Shown here piece by piece: positions 7,695-16,293 of a stretch of 64,000 nucleotides of DNA. Both the position numbers and the translations under genes were made by a program. The notes beneath the pieces were generated by a model that saw nothing but the letters and a program-made list of their open reading frames with translations, made no database searches and was not told where the DNA came from. Source of the DNA: Lysobacter alkalisoli (GTDB lineage Bacteria > Pseudomonadota > Gammaproteobacteria > Xanthomonadales > Xanthomonadaceae). Where the stretch lies: assembly GCF_006547045.1 (NCBI RefSeq), contig NZ_CP041242.1:3048001-3112000 (forward strand). Reading direction: 5' to 3'. Position 1 is the first letter of the stretch, and the number at the start of each line of letters is the position of its first letter.

Positions 7695-9434
7695 TCAGGC
7701 GTCTTCGGTCACCCGCAGCACTTCCTCGATCGTGGTCTCGCCGGCCAGGGCCTTGGCGATGCCGTCCTCGTACATGGTGCGCATGCCGGCCTCGCGGGCG
7801 ATCTGTTCGAGTTCGCCCATGCCGGCGTGGCGCATCACCGCGCGACGCAGTTCGTCGTTCATGACCAGGAACTCCATGATCGTCGTGCGTCCCACGTAGC
7901 CGGTCGGCGCGATCGCCGACGACCGTGGCCGGTACAGGAAGATCTCGCCTTCGGGCTGATAGCGGCGCAGGCCGAACTTGTCGATCTCCTCGGCGCTGGC
8001 CCGGTACTTCTCGGCGTGGGTCGGCTCCAGCCGCCGCACCAGGCGCTGACCGAGGATGCCGTTGATGGTCGAGGTCAGCAAGTAGTCCTCCACCCCCATG
8101 TCGAGCAGGCGGGTGATGCCGCCGGCGGCGTTGTTGGTATGCAGGGTGCTCAGCACCAGATGGCCGGTCAGCGCGGACTGGATCGCGATGCGCGCGGTCT
8201 CCAGGTCGCGCATCTCACCGATCATGATGATGTCCGGATCCTGGCGGACGATGCTGCGCAGCGCGTGGGCGAAGTCGAGCCCGATCTGCGGCTTGGCCTG
8301 GATCTGGTTGATGCCCTCGATCTGGTACTCGACCGGATCCTCGACGGTGATGATCTTGACGTCGGGGGTGTTGAGCTTGCTCAGCGCCGTGTAGAGCGTC
8401 GTTGTCTTGCCCGAACCGGTCGGGCCCGTCACCAGCAGGATCCCGTGCGGTTGCTCGAGCACCTTCTGGAACTGCGGCAGGAAGTGGTCGGTGAAGCCCA
8501 GCCGCTTGAAGTCGAACACCACCGTTTCCCGATCGAGCAGGCGCATCACCACGCTCTCGCCGTGTGCGGTCGGCACCGTACTCACGCGCAGGTCCAGTTC
8601 CTTGCCCTGCACCCGCAACATGATCCGGCCGTCCTGCGGCAGCCGACGCTCGGCGATGTTGAGCTTGGCCATGATCTTGATGCGGCTGATCACCGCCGCA
8701 GTCAGGTTCACAGGCGGACTTTCGCCGTCGATCAGCACGCCGTCGACCCGATAGCGCACCTTGAGCCGGTTCTCGAACGGCTCGATGTGGATGTCGGAGG
8801 CGCGCAGCTCGACCGCGCGCTGGATGATCAGGTTGACCAGCCGGATCACCGGCGCCTCGGAGGCCAGGTCGCGCAGGTGCTCGACATCGTCGAGGTCGCC
8901 GCCGCCCTCGCCCTCGGCAGTTTCGACGATCGCGCCCATCGCACTGCGGCCCTGGCCATGCCAGCGTTCGATCAGCGCCTCGATCTCGGAACGCAGGCCG
9001 ATCCTCAATTGCAGCGGGCGGCCGAGCGCGAGCCGCACCGCATCGACCGTGTAACCGTCCTGCGGATCGGCCATCAGCAACTCCACGCCCCGTTCACTGG
9101 AACCCAGCGGGCAGACATGGAACTGCTTCATGAACTTGATGCTGAGGTTGACGTCCTCCGGCGGCAGGTCCGGTGCATCCTGGACCGGCACCAGCGGCAG
9201 GCCGGTCACCTCGGCGACCGTGGCGGCGTGGTCGCGCTCGGACACCAGGCCGAGCCTGCCCAGCAGACCGAGCAGGCTGCCACCGGTTTCGGCCTGCAGC
9301 TTGCGCGCCCGGCCAAGGTCGGCCTCCTTCAGCCGGCCCTTTTCCAGCAGGGCGTCGAGGATGAGCTGTTCGACCGTGCCCGCAGCATCAGCGGAGTGGG
9401 AGGCTGTCGTGTTTTCGCTTGCTACCGAACTCAT
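7695..9434 (-). CDS. gspE: Type II secretion ATPase GspE
   Basis: With the ATG at 9434 the product has 579 residues; an upstream TTG at 9464 is possible but poorly placed for a ribosome-binding site. An N-terminal GspE_N domain precedes the ATPase: Walker A GPTGSGKTTTLY near residue 335, Asp box VEDPVEY, Walker B RQDPDIIMIGEMRD and His box LSTLHTNN. It powers pseudopilus extension. The cysteine-pair zinc motif found in most GspE proteins, between the His box and the C-terminus, is absent; this region has no Cys at all. First gene of the operon; a leader of about 150 bases lies upstream. Confidence 0.93.
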   Translation of the reverse strand: MSSVASENTTASHSADAAGTVEQLILDALLEKGRLKEADLGRARKLQAETGGSLLGLLGRLGLVSERDHAATVAEVTGLPLVPVQDAPDLPPEDVNLSIKFMKQFHVCPLGSSERGVELLMADPQDGYTVDAVRLALGRPLQLRIGLRSEIEALIERWHGQGRSAMGAIVETAEGEGGGDLDDVEHLRDLASEAPVIRLVNLIIQRAVELRASDIHIEPFENRLKVRYRVDGVLIDGESPPVNLTAAVISRIKIMAKLNIAERRLPQDGRIMLRVQGKELDLRVSTVPTAHGESVVMRLLDRETVVFDFKRLGFTDHFLPQFQKVLEQPHGILLVTGPTGSGKTTTLYTALSKLNTPDVKIITVEDPVEYQIEGINQIQAKPQIGLDFAHALRSIVRQDPDIIMIGEMRDLETARIAIQSALTGHLVLSTLHTNNAAGGITRLLDMGVEDYLLTSTINGILGQRLVRRLEPTHAEKYRASAEEIDKFGLRRYQPEGEIFLYRPRSSAIAPTGYVGRTTIMEFLVMNDELRRAVMRHAGMGELEQIAREAGMRTMYEDGIAKALAGETTIEEVLRVTEDA

Positions 9435-9699
9435 GGCCTGATTTCCGCTCGCCGACTCTTGCAACCTTGAACGCCAAATCTATCAGGCCGCGGCCTGTCA
9501 GGCACCTGCACGGGCCTGGCCGACATCCCTTGCCCATGTGCAGGACCAGGTTACCTCCGCAATCAGGACATCCTTTAGAAAGACAAACCGATCACACAAA
9601 TGCGTAGCACCAGTGGGAAGACTATGCTTGCCACAACCTGCCGGGAACCTCTACGTTTCTGGCGCCTTGTCCATTAAGACAGTCACGAAGGGGAACGTC
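9435..9699. other. Divergent intergenic region between gspE and the lipoprotein gene
   Basis: This 265-bp region should carry the promoters of the gsp operon (minus) and the lipoprotein gene (plus). I see a short GGCCGCGGCC palindrome near 9490 but no convincing -35/-10 pair. No small ORF with a good ribosome-binding site was found. Confidence 0.4.
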
Positions 9700-10236
9700 T
9701 TGAAAATCCGCACCTACTGCCTCGCGGCTCTTGCCCTGGCCATCGCGGCCTGCTCCTCACCCCAGGCACCGGAAGCAGCCCAGTCCGAAGTCGCCCCCCA
9801 GCCCGGCACCGGCACTACCCAAGCTCACGACGAAGAGGGAAGCCTCCGACCGCGTCCGGAAGAGTCCCCGGAAGCATCCATGCCGCAGCGCGACACCACA
9901 CCGGTTGACGCGAGCGTGGTCGGAGTCCGCTTCAGCAGCAGTGGCGACACCGAGAACAACACCCTCGGCGCTCCCGCCACCACGTTCAAGCCCACCGACA
10001 CCGTCTACGCCGAGGTCGAAACCAACGGCACCGCCTACGAGTACACCCTCTATGCGAAATGGATGAGCCCGGATGGAACGGTACTCGCCGACTATGGCAT
10101 GCGCGTCGGCGAAGCCGGTCCCAGGCGAACGGTCATCAGCCTCAGCAAACCCGATGGCTGGTCCGAAGGCGCCCATTCGATCGAACTGGCCATCAACGGG
10201 AAGACCGAGCGCAGCGTGAAGTTCGAGGTCCGATGA
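9700..10236 (+). CDS. Putative lipoprotein of unknown function
   Basis: The most likely start is the TTG at 9700, about seven bases after an AAGGGG site. It gives 178 residues with a lipoprotein signal (LALAIAAC). A Pro/Glu/Thr-rich linker follows to about residue 65, then a domain of roughly 100 residues with a beta-sandwich feel (VYAEVET, YTLYAKWMSPDG, HSIELAINGK). I do not recognise the family. The stop overlaps the next gene's ATG (ATGA), so it is probably co-translated with the sulfotransferase. Confidence 0.75.
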   Translation: MKIRTYCLAALALAIAACSSPQAPEAAQSEVAPQPGTGTTQAHDEEGSLRPRPEESPEASMPQRDTTPVDASVVGVRFSSSGDTENNTLGAPATTFKPTDTVYAEVETNGTAYEYTLYAKWMSPDGTVLADYGMRVGEAGPRRTVISLSKPDGWSEGAHSIELAINGKTERSVKFEVR

Positions 10237-11075
10237 GCCCTTCCCTCGTGCCCCAGGCACCCGCCGCCGTTGGCGGCGTCGGCGGTAGCGGCACCCGTTT
10301 GGTCGCGCAGTTGCTACAGGCCGCCGGCTTCCACCTTGGCGACGATATCAATGAGTCGTCCGACACGCTTTGGTTCACTCTGTTGTTCAAACGCGAGGAG
10401 ATCCTGCGTGTCGATGACGATGAGTTCGACCAACTGACCCGGATCCTGATCACTGCACTGCAGCGAGGCCGACAGCTCGATTCCGATGACGAAGCGCTGG
10501 TGCGCTCCCTTGCAGTTGCCGATCGACCACAACACTTGGCCGATTGGCTTGGCAAACGCGCCGAGTCGCTCCTTGCATCAACTTTGCAACCGCCAGTCGC
10601 CAACACACTGGGTTGGAAGGAGCCGAACACTCACGTCGTGATCGAACGCCTCTGGCAACGCCTACCGCAACTGCGTTACGTGCATGTGGTGCGTAACGGC
10701 GTGGATATGGCTTATAGCCAGAATCAAAACCAGCTACGCCTGTGGGGACCACATGTATTGGGCGAGGATGGTCCGGTCACACCAGCCCGCTCACTCGCCT
10801 ACTGGTGCAAGTTGCACCAACGCATGCAACGCCTGCTGGCGGACAATCCGCAACGCATGTATTGGCTGGATTACGATGCGTTGTGTCGCGATCCGCTGGG
10901 CGAGGCCCGGAAGCTTTGCGAATTCATGCGATGCGACCTGGCACAGATGCGTCCGCAACTGACTAGCGTACTTCCCCCCGGTCCCGCTCGACATGCCGGC
11001 AGAGATCTGTCCGATCTACATCCCGCAAATCTCGCCTATGTCCGCTCACTGGGATACGCCATCGCCCAATCTTGA
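10233..11075 (+). CDS. Sulfotransferase-like protein
   Basis: The ATG at 10233 overlaps the lipoprotein stop and gives 280 residues. Near the N-terminus GGVGGSGTRLV fits the 5'-phosphosulfate-binding loop of PAPS sulfotransferases, and VHVVRNGVDMAYS at about residue 150 fits the 3'-phosphate-binding region (R-N-G-x-D). Such enzymes move sulfate from PAPS to sugars, lipids or peptides. The acceptor cannot be told from sequence. No signal peptide is present, so it is likely cytoplasmic. The partner lipoprotein hints at a surface-related product. Confidence 0.78.
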   Translation: MSPSLVPQAPAAVGGVGGSGTRLVAQLLQAAGFHLGDDINESSDTLWFTLLFKREEILRVDDDEFDQLTRILITALQRGRQLDSDDEALVRSLAVADRPQHLADWLGKRAESLLASTLQPPVANTLGWKEPNTHVVIERLWQRLPQLRYVHVVRNGVDMAYSQNQNQLRLWGPHVLGEDGPVTPARSLAYWCKLHQRMQRLLADNPQRMYWLDYDALCRDPLGEARKLCEFMRCDLAQMRPQLTSVLPPGPARHAGRDLSDLHPANLAYVRSLGYAIAQS

Positions 11076-11204
11076 TCCGCCGCACGGCCAGTTTCTACCG
11101 GTTTCATGCCGCCATGCATGGGCGGTACAAGCCATGAGAAATACGCGTGCTTCAGCTCGAAAACGCTTTCTTTTGCCGCACCCAGTTCCGATGGGAGATC
11201 GGCA

Positions 11205-12068
11205 CTACGGTGCAGATTGAGCCGGACTACGGGGAGTGCCGGGGTCCTGAAGATCCTTTGGCCGACGATCTCCCAGCGCGTGGGGCGAGGTCGTCGTCAG
11301 CAGCTTGAATGGATCGGCTTGGTGTACGGCCTCAGACAGCTCCCGTAGTTCCGTATCAAGGAAAATCTCGTCCAGCACTGCGCGCTCCGGAGCCTTGAGC
11401 TGCGAAACCCTGTCGAGCACATTCATTTCGTGGCCGCGCCCTTCGTACGCCATGCCATCGAAAGAGCTTCCTCCACCTTGCAGGCCAACCTTGCCAAAAG
11501 CGCTGTCGTCAAAAACGAGGCCGAGCGCCTCGGAAATGGCGTGGCGATAGTCGCGGCAGGTGACCCAAGCCTCGAAGGAAATCGCCACTCTTCCCGGGTA
11601 GGTGTCCTCCAGCCCCAGGAAGCAGCGGGCATGTTGCTTCCAGACCGTCGAAACACGCTGCATGACATGGTTGTTGTCCTTCGGGAACGCCACCATTTCC
11701 ACCCGAGAGGCATGGCGCACCCGACTACTGAACATCTGCTCCGGCCTGCGCAGGATCAGCAACCGGTGCATGCGGACCCCCTCGACCTGCCATGGGGACA
11801 CGGACAACTCTAGGTCTTCAAGACCCACCAAAAGTTTGCCTCCCGGCTTTTCCTTCCGCAACTCCGGCCTACTGGCTTGCCATGCAATGAACGGCGCCGG
11901 ATCCGGCATGGTCTCCACTCCACGCAGAATCGGGCCGATAGGAATGGCGTTGTTGACGAACGTTCCATCGATCTGCGGGAGGAGCCAGCGAACCAGCGCA
12001 TGGTTTCCGCTTCGTTTCATCCCGTGAAGAAGGAACACCGACGGAGTGGATGGTTCAGCAATCAACAT
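11205..12068 (-). CDS. Sulfotransferase-like P-loop protein
   Basis: This 287-residue protein begins VFLLHGMKRSGNHALVRWLL, which resembles the PAPS-binding loop of a sulfotransferase subgroup with an S-G-N-H motif. LLILRRPEQMFSSR, near residue 110, fits the second PAPS-contact segment. It converges on the sulfotransferase at 10233-11075 and follows a GT61-like gene on the same strand. The Pro/Ser-rich last 25 residues look like read-through tail. The function is inferred from motifs only; a kinase-like P-loop protein is the alternative. Confidence 0.65.
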   Translation of the reverse strand: MLIAEPSTPSVFLLHGMKRSGNHALVRWLLPQIDGTFVNNAIPIGPILRGVETMPDPAPFIAWQASRPELRKEKPGGKLLVGLEDLELSVSPWQVEGVRMHRLLILRRPEQMFSSRVRHASRVEMVAFPKDNNHVMQRVSTVWKQHARCFLGLEDTYPGRVAISFEAWVTCRDYRHAISEALGLVFDDSAFGKVGLQGGGSSFDGMAYEGRGHEMNVLDRVSQLKAPERAVLDEIFLDTELRELSEAVHQADPFKLLTTTSPHALGDRRPKDLQDPGTPRSPAQSAP

Positions 12069-12165
12069 ATACCTCCAGGTCCGACGCAGCCGGACACATC
12101 AGTTCAGGAACAATCACTTAGGTGCCGATGAACGACACTTCATCTACACGCGCCATCCGACGGCG

Positions 12166-13347
12166 TCAGCCAGCTTGCAGTTTCTCGATACCCTCTACGA
12201 TCATGCCAGGGGACGCGGTCCAGCGCCGCAAGTGAGGCGGCTCCCGCTTGTCGCTGGGATCGAACTTTCCAAACGCAAATGCGTAGCGGTGCCCACCACT
12301 GCTGTAAATCCGGGCGTGCTGGCGCACGGTGCTGTGAAAGCTCTCGATGTCAAGAACTTTGGCGCCCGGCGCTGAAAACAGGGAATTGAGCATCCCAGAC
12401 CCCGACGGTCCCACGATGAAATCAGCGCCGGCGAAAAGACCGATCTGCTGGCGGAAGGATAGGGATTCTGGGAATACGGCCTGGAAACCCATCTTTTCTG
12501 CTTCCCGCTCGATTTTCGCTTCGTTCAGTAGAGGTCGGCGCAGGGGACGATGCGCATTCAATCGGCGGGACACGTAAATTCGTTTGAGATTGGAGTGCAC
12601 CCCAGGCAGCGAGCGCAGTCTGGACATGGTGCCCGAGCACATGCATCCCTTCAGCTCGAAATCGTCGATGACGTAGAGCCGCTCGAATTCCAGGGCACTG
12701 GCCTCGGGCACAGAATAGACGGGCAGCGCACCCAAACCCGTCATCGCCATTGCTTCGGCAGTAGCCAGGATTCTCTGGGGTACCACGATCTGATCGATTC
12801 GGATGCCCTGCTCGACGAAGTACAGCAATTTCGGAAGGACCCGGATCACGAACGAGCCGTAGTTGGCCGGCTCGAGCGCCGGAAGGAACAGGGTGTTTCC
12901 TTTGATTTCGATCCTGTCCTTGTGCCCCGCCACGTACGTCAGTACACCATCGTGGACGACAAGCCCGTCCCAACGGCTGTCGACGAGTGCATCCGGGTTG
13001 CCTCCAGCGTCACGGAACTCGCTTGCCGAAGAGTAGAACCCATCCCGCGTGAACATGGATCGCCAGCCCACGATGCGAACTCCGCGGAAAGCCCGGACCG
13101 CCTTTGTCGGAATCTTCAGCACCTTGGGATCCAAGACGTCGGCAAGGCAGGAAGGATCCTCGGGGTCGCCAAGTACGAACTCGGGCGTCTGGAATTCCAC
13201 CTGCAGGGACGGTTCCGACACGACCACTTCCCCCCAGTCGACGGGAGGGTTTACCGAATGCGCCAAGGCAAAACCATAGCCCCGATCGACCCTGCCTTCT
13301 TCCGTGATGCGACGGCGCAAATCGATGGTTTGAAGTGGCGAAAGCAT
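12166..13347 (-). CDS. Glycosyltransferase family 61 (DUF563-like) protein
   Basis: The start at 13347 has a GGAGAAC ribosome-binding site and gives 393 residues; a longer form from 13404 lacks one. The C-terminal half carries the GT61 pattern: IYVSRR, then R-R-P-L-L-N-E, a GFQAVFPESLSFRQQIGLFAGAD block and a G-x-G-M-L-N-S-L-F motif. GT61 enzymes transfer pentoses or GlcNAc onto glycans. In bacteria they often lie in surface polysaccharide regions. It lies upstream of the sulfotransferase-like gene on the same strand, so the pair may modify the same glycan (inference). Confidence 0.78.
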   Translation of the reverse strand: MLSPLQTIDLRRRITEEGRVDRGYGFALAHSVNPPVDWGEVVVSEPSLQVEFQTPEFVLGDPEDPSCLADVLDPKVLKIPTKAVRAFRGVRIVGWRSMFTRDGFYSSASEFRDAGGNPDALVDSRWDGLVVHDGVLTYVAGHKDRIEIKGNTLFLPALEPANYGSFVIRVLPKLLYFVEQGIRIDQIVVPQRILATAEAMAMTGLGALPVYSVPEASALEFERLYVIDDFELKGCMCSGTMSRLRSLPGVHSNLKRIYVSRRLNAHRPLRRPLLNEAKIEREAEKMGFQAVFPESLSFRQQIGLFAGADFIVGPSGSGMLNSLFSAPGAKVLDIESFHSTVRQHARIYSSGGHRYAFAFGKFDPSDKREPPHLRRWTASPGMIVEGIEKLQAG

Positions 13348-13454
13348 GTGTTCTCCATTGTGTGCGGTGTGTGGCCCAGGGTAGATCCCGTGCAGCTTCA
13401 GCATGCCTTGTGTGACGGGGTAAGGGAACCTGCCTCCTGGTCCCTATCGGAAGT

Positions 13455-13478
13455 GAACCCCGGCCTGGGCCGGGGTTC
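13455..13478. terminator. GC-rich hairpin between the S8 remnant and GT61 gene
   Basis: A perfect 11-bp stem with a two-base loop (GAACCCCGGCC TG GGCCGGGGTTC). No clear T-run follows on either strand, so it may be a REP-like hairpin instead of an intrinsic terminator. Confidence 0.4.
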
Positions 13479-13504
13479 GGATGATCCATCGGATATCGCG
13501 ACTG

Positions 13505-14070
13505 TCAGTTGTGGCGGGCCCGCACGATGACGTTGCCATAAGCGCGCTCGCCAACGAGCTTGATGTAGTACACGCCGCCGGCCGCGCCGCTCTGACCCGA
13601 CAAAGGCACCTTGTTGACCAGGGCGATGGCATCGGGTTCACACTGCTCCACCTCCGGATCGCAAGGTTCGGGCGGCCCTTCGATCACCAGCGTGACAGCA
13701 GCGTCGGCATCGAGAACGCCCACGCCGATCGGCTTGTCCACCGCCTCGGGGAATGCGCGCGTGCTGTCCTTGAGGATCGCCTTGACATCGGCCGGGGCCA
13801 GCGGCTCCGGCGAAGCGCTCAGGACCAGTGCCGCCACGCCGGCGACGTGGGGCGAGGCCATCGAGGTGCCGTAGTAAACGCGTCGGCGATATCGGTACTC
13901 CAGCCACCGCACTTGCCGACAGACGGGGGGTCCCGAAATCCGCAGTTCCGGCAACGCGGCATACACGCATTCATCGCCGATCCCTGCCAATCGACAAGTG
14001 CCTCCGGGCCTCGCATGCGCATTTCCATCTGAGTGGAGTCTCCACCCATTCCGTCGACACTCGGTCAGCA
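13505..14070 (-). pseudogene. Remnant of a subtilisin-like (S8) serine protease
   Basis: The minus strand encodes the end of a subtilase: the active-site serine block GTSMASPHVAGVAALVLS, then helices and the start of a likely pre-peptidase C-terminal domain (NKVPLSGQSGAAGG). That domain stops after about 20 residues. Upstream, the expected APGGD-ST motif appears only in a different frame (around 14040), and the Asp and His catalytic blocks are missing. The piece is therefore frameshifted and truncated at both ends. The open frame of 205 codons is not a functional protease. Its location beside glycan-modification genes and a duplicated segment fits a rearranged region. Confidence 0.7.
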
Positions 14071-14235
14071 GTGACGTGGATTGGGAGCAATCCAAAGCAC
14101 AAAACCATGGCCCGAACCGCACCGGCGTCGGCGCTGGCCTACCTTGCCCGCTTTTCGCGTAAAGGTGGAGTGAACTACCGGAGTGGCCCGCCGATCCCGA
14201 TCTCGATCCACTGCCGGCACCAACGGAGAACCACC

Positions 14236-15105
14236 ATGCATCGTTTTGCCTTCGTCATCCTCCTGCTCGCCACCCTTTTGACAACACCCCATGCCCGAGC
14301 GGCCGAAAGCTACGACAGCTGCAAGGGCTTCATCGATTCACTACCGGCCACGATCAATGCCCAGGGAACCTGGTGCCTGCGCAAGGACCTGAGTACGGCC
14401 ATGGCCAGCGGCAACGCCATCACCGTGGCCACCAACAACGTCACCATCGACTGCAACGACTTCAAACTCGGCGGGCTGGCGGCGGGCCTGGGCAGCGAGG
14501 CGACCGGCATCTACGCATCTGGCCGCTCCAACGTCACGGTCCGCAACTGCAATATCCGCGGCTTTTGGATAGGGGTATACATGCTCGGCATCAACAGCGG
14601 GGGCCATCGAGTAGAAAGCAACCGCTTCGACGGCAACAACTTCATCGGAGCCGCGGTCAGCGGCCGCGGGTCAGTCGTTCGTGACAACCAGTTCACCGAT
14701 ACAGGCGGAAGCACGGTTTCCCCGAATGCCTGGGCCATCTTCGACCAGGACGGCGGGACGGACATCCTCAACAACGTGATCGACGGCGTCGCCGCCGCGG
14801 CCGGGAACAATGGATGGGCGGTAGGCATCCAGAGCAATGCTGGTGGCCTGCCAGTCACGATCTCCGGCAACCGCATCCGCAATCTCGTTGCCGACGGCAC
14901 AGGCCAGACCTACGGCATTCGGCGATCTTCCGGCAGCTTCGCGGTGATCGCTCGCAACGAACTGATCGGCGCAGCCGCCGGAGCCGGCATCCAGTGCAAT
15001 CAGAGCGGTATCGACAGCGTCAAGGACAATGTCATCCTGAATTTCGCAACCGGCATTCAGTCCTGCGCGAACGATGGCGGGAACGTAATCCGCAGCGCGC
15101 TATAA
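14236..15105 (+). CDS. Secreted right-handed beta-helix repeat protein (copy 1)
   Basis: The ATG at 14236 follows GGAGAA and gives 289 residues with a clear Sec signal peptide ending ARA. The mature part starts AESYDSCKGFIDSLPATI and has repeated N-x-T-I/V-x-x-C/N-x-I patterns typical of parallel beta-helix (pectate-lyase-like) folds. Paired Cys residues sit at the N-terminal cap. No catalytic residues can be assigned. It is a close paralogue of 15412-16257, sharing most of the first 100 residues. Such proteins are usually extracellular, possibly type II secretion substrates (inference). Confidence 0.85.
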   Translation: MHRFAFVILLLATLLTTPHARAAESYDSCKGFIDSLPATINAQGTWCLRKDLSTAMASGNAITVATNNVTIDCNDFKLGGLAAGLGSEATGIYASGRSNVTVRNCNIRGFWIGVYMLGINSGGHRVESNRFDGNNFIGAAVSGRGSVVRDNQFTDTGGSTVSPNAWAIFDQDGGTDILNNVIDGVAAAAGNNGWAVGIQSNAGGLPVTISGNRIRNLVADGTGQTYGIRRSSGSFAVIARNELIGAAAGAGIQCNQSGIDSVKDNVILNFATGIQSCANDGGNVIRSAL

Positions 15106-15164
15106 ACCTGTCCAAAACGTAACCACCGGGGTGGGAGCGATGCATGCCCCCAATCGGCTCGCGA

Positions 15165-15330
15165 TCACCCCACGAACACCCGCGCGTTGCGGAACATGCG
15201 CAGCCACGGCGAGTCGTCGCCCCAGTCCTTCGGTGCCCAGCTCAGGTTGGCGCTGAGCAAGGTGCGTTCTGGGTGCGGCATCATGATCGTAACCCGGCCA
15301 TCGTCGCTGGATAAAACCGGTGATGCCATC
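15165..15330 (-). pseudogene. Duplicated 3' fragment of purL
   Basis: These 166 bases match the last 165 bases of purL (16294-16458) with only scattered substitutions and one extra base near 15313. The stop codon is retained. It encodes the purL C-terminus in the same orientation but has no start or upstream part. It lies between two beta-helix paralogues, exactly where an ancient tandem duplication of [beta-helix gene + purL tail] would leave it. Confidence 0.92.
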
Positions 15331-15411
15331 GAGCGAGGCCCTTGGATGGAGTAGGTTCAATCCCCGTGCGCTATGATCCATGCGGGGAATCAACCTTATA
15401 GGGGAAATTAC

Positions 15412-16257
15412 ATGAAACGCCTCGTTACCATCACTCTGGTGGTGGCCAGTCTGTGGGCCGCCAACCCAGTCCAGGCGGCCGAAAGCTACGACAACTGCAC
15501 CGGCTTCATCGACTCGTTGCCCGCCACCATCGGCACCCAAGGCACCTGGTGCCTGCGCAAGAACCTGTCCACCGGTATGGCCAGCGGCCACGCGATCGAG
15601 ATCACCACCAACAACGTCACCATCGATTGCAACGACTTCAAGATCGGTGGATTGGCCGCTGGCCCGAGCTCGGCAACCAATGGCATCCGTGCCTTCACAC
15701 GGCAAAACATCACTGTGCGCAATTGCAGTATCCGGGGCTTCTACAGGGGCATCTTGCTATCCGGTACCAACTCCAGCGGACACCTGATCGAGAACAACCG
15801 TCTGGACAATAATCTGCAAACCGCGATTGAAGTAGCTGGTGAGAACAGCCTGATCCAGAACAACCAGGTAATTGACACCGGCGGGAACCCGGACACCGTC
15901 CCGTGGGGGATCTACAGTGACGGTGCCGACGTTTTGAACAACAGCATCTCAGGGGTTTTTGCTGTCGTAGACAACGAAGATGTTTACGGAATTCAGTCGT
16001 TCGGAACAGGCATCACCATCAGTGGCAACCGGGTTCGCGGGTTGGTACCGACCGGGACAACCGGCCAGGCGCGGGGAATATCGTCAGGTGCCGAGGCAGC
16101 GAGAATCAGCGACAACCATGCGGTCGTTTCTCCATCTGCCACCGGCGTCGGAATAGCGGGCGGCAGCGGTTCGTTCTGCACGGGCAATACGGTTGCCGGC
16201 TTTAGTACCGCCTTCCAGAACTGCGATGCCGCCGACGGCAGCAACCTGAGCAACTGA
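15412..16257 (+). CDS. Secreted right-handed beta-helix repeat protein (copy 2)
   Basis: The ATG at 15412 follows GGGGAAATTAC and gives 281 residues with a Sec signal peptide (cleavage near VQA). It is a paralogue of copy 1: the first mature 90 residues, including SYDNCTGFIDSLPATI, TWCLRKNLST and NNVTIDCNDFKIGGLAAG, are nearly the same. Later beta-helix coils diverge more. Repeated N-x-I/V-S/T motifs mark the helix turns. It lies just upstream of the purL 3' end, the arrangement that was duplicated. No enzymatic motif was identified. Confidence 0.85.
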   Translation: MKRLVTITLVVASLWAANPVQAAESYDNCTGFIDSLPATIGTQGTWCLRKNLSTGMASGHAIEITTNNVTIDCNDFKIGGLAAGPSSATNGIRAFTRQNITVRNCSIRGFYRGILLSGTNSSGHLIENNRLDNNLQTAIEVAGENSLIQNNQVIDTGGNPDTVPWGIYSDGADVLNNSISGVFAVVDNEDVYGIQSFGTGITISGNRVRGLVPTGTTGQARGISSGAEAARISDNHAVVSPSATGVGIAGGSGSFCTGNTVAGFSTAFQNCDAADGSNLSN

Positions 16258-16267
16258 CGGTAGAACC

Positions 16268-16290
16268 GCGGGGCCGCCAGCCGGCCCCGC
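16268..16290. terminator. Hairpin between converging beta-helix gene and purL
   Basis: A nine-bp GC-only stem (GCGGGGCCG / CGGCCCCGC) with a five-base loop sits between convergent stop codons. The T-run is poor. It probably serves as a bidirectional terminator. Confidence 0.55.
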
Positions 16291-16293
16291 CCC

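Noticed and set aside
1-9434. Absence of a gspC gene in the type II operon
   Set aside because: In the Xanthomonas system XpsN supplies this function, and an XpsN-like gene with the T2SSC motif is present at 242-1075.
13828-14235. N-terminal extension of the first beta-helix protein
   Set aside because: The open frame runs upstream, but a clear signal peptide and GGAGAA ribosome-binding site place the start at 14236.
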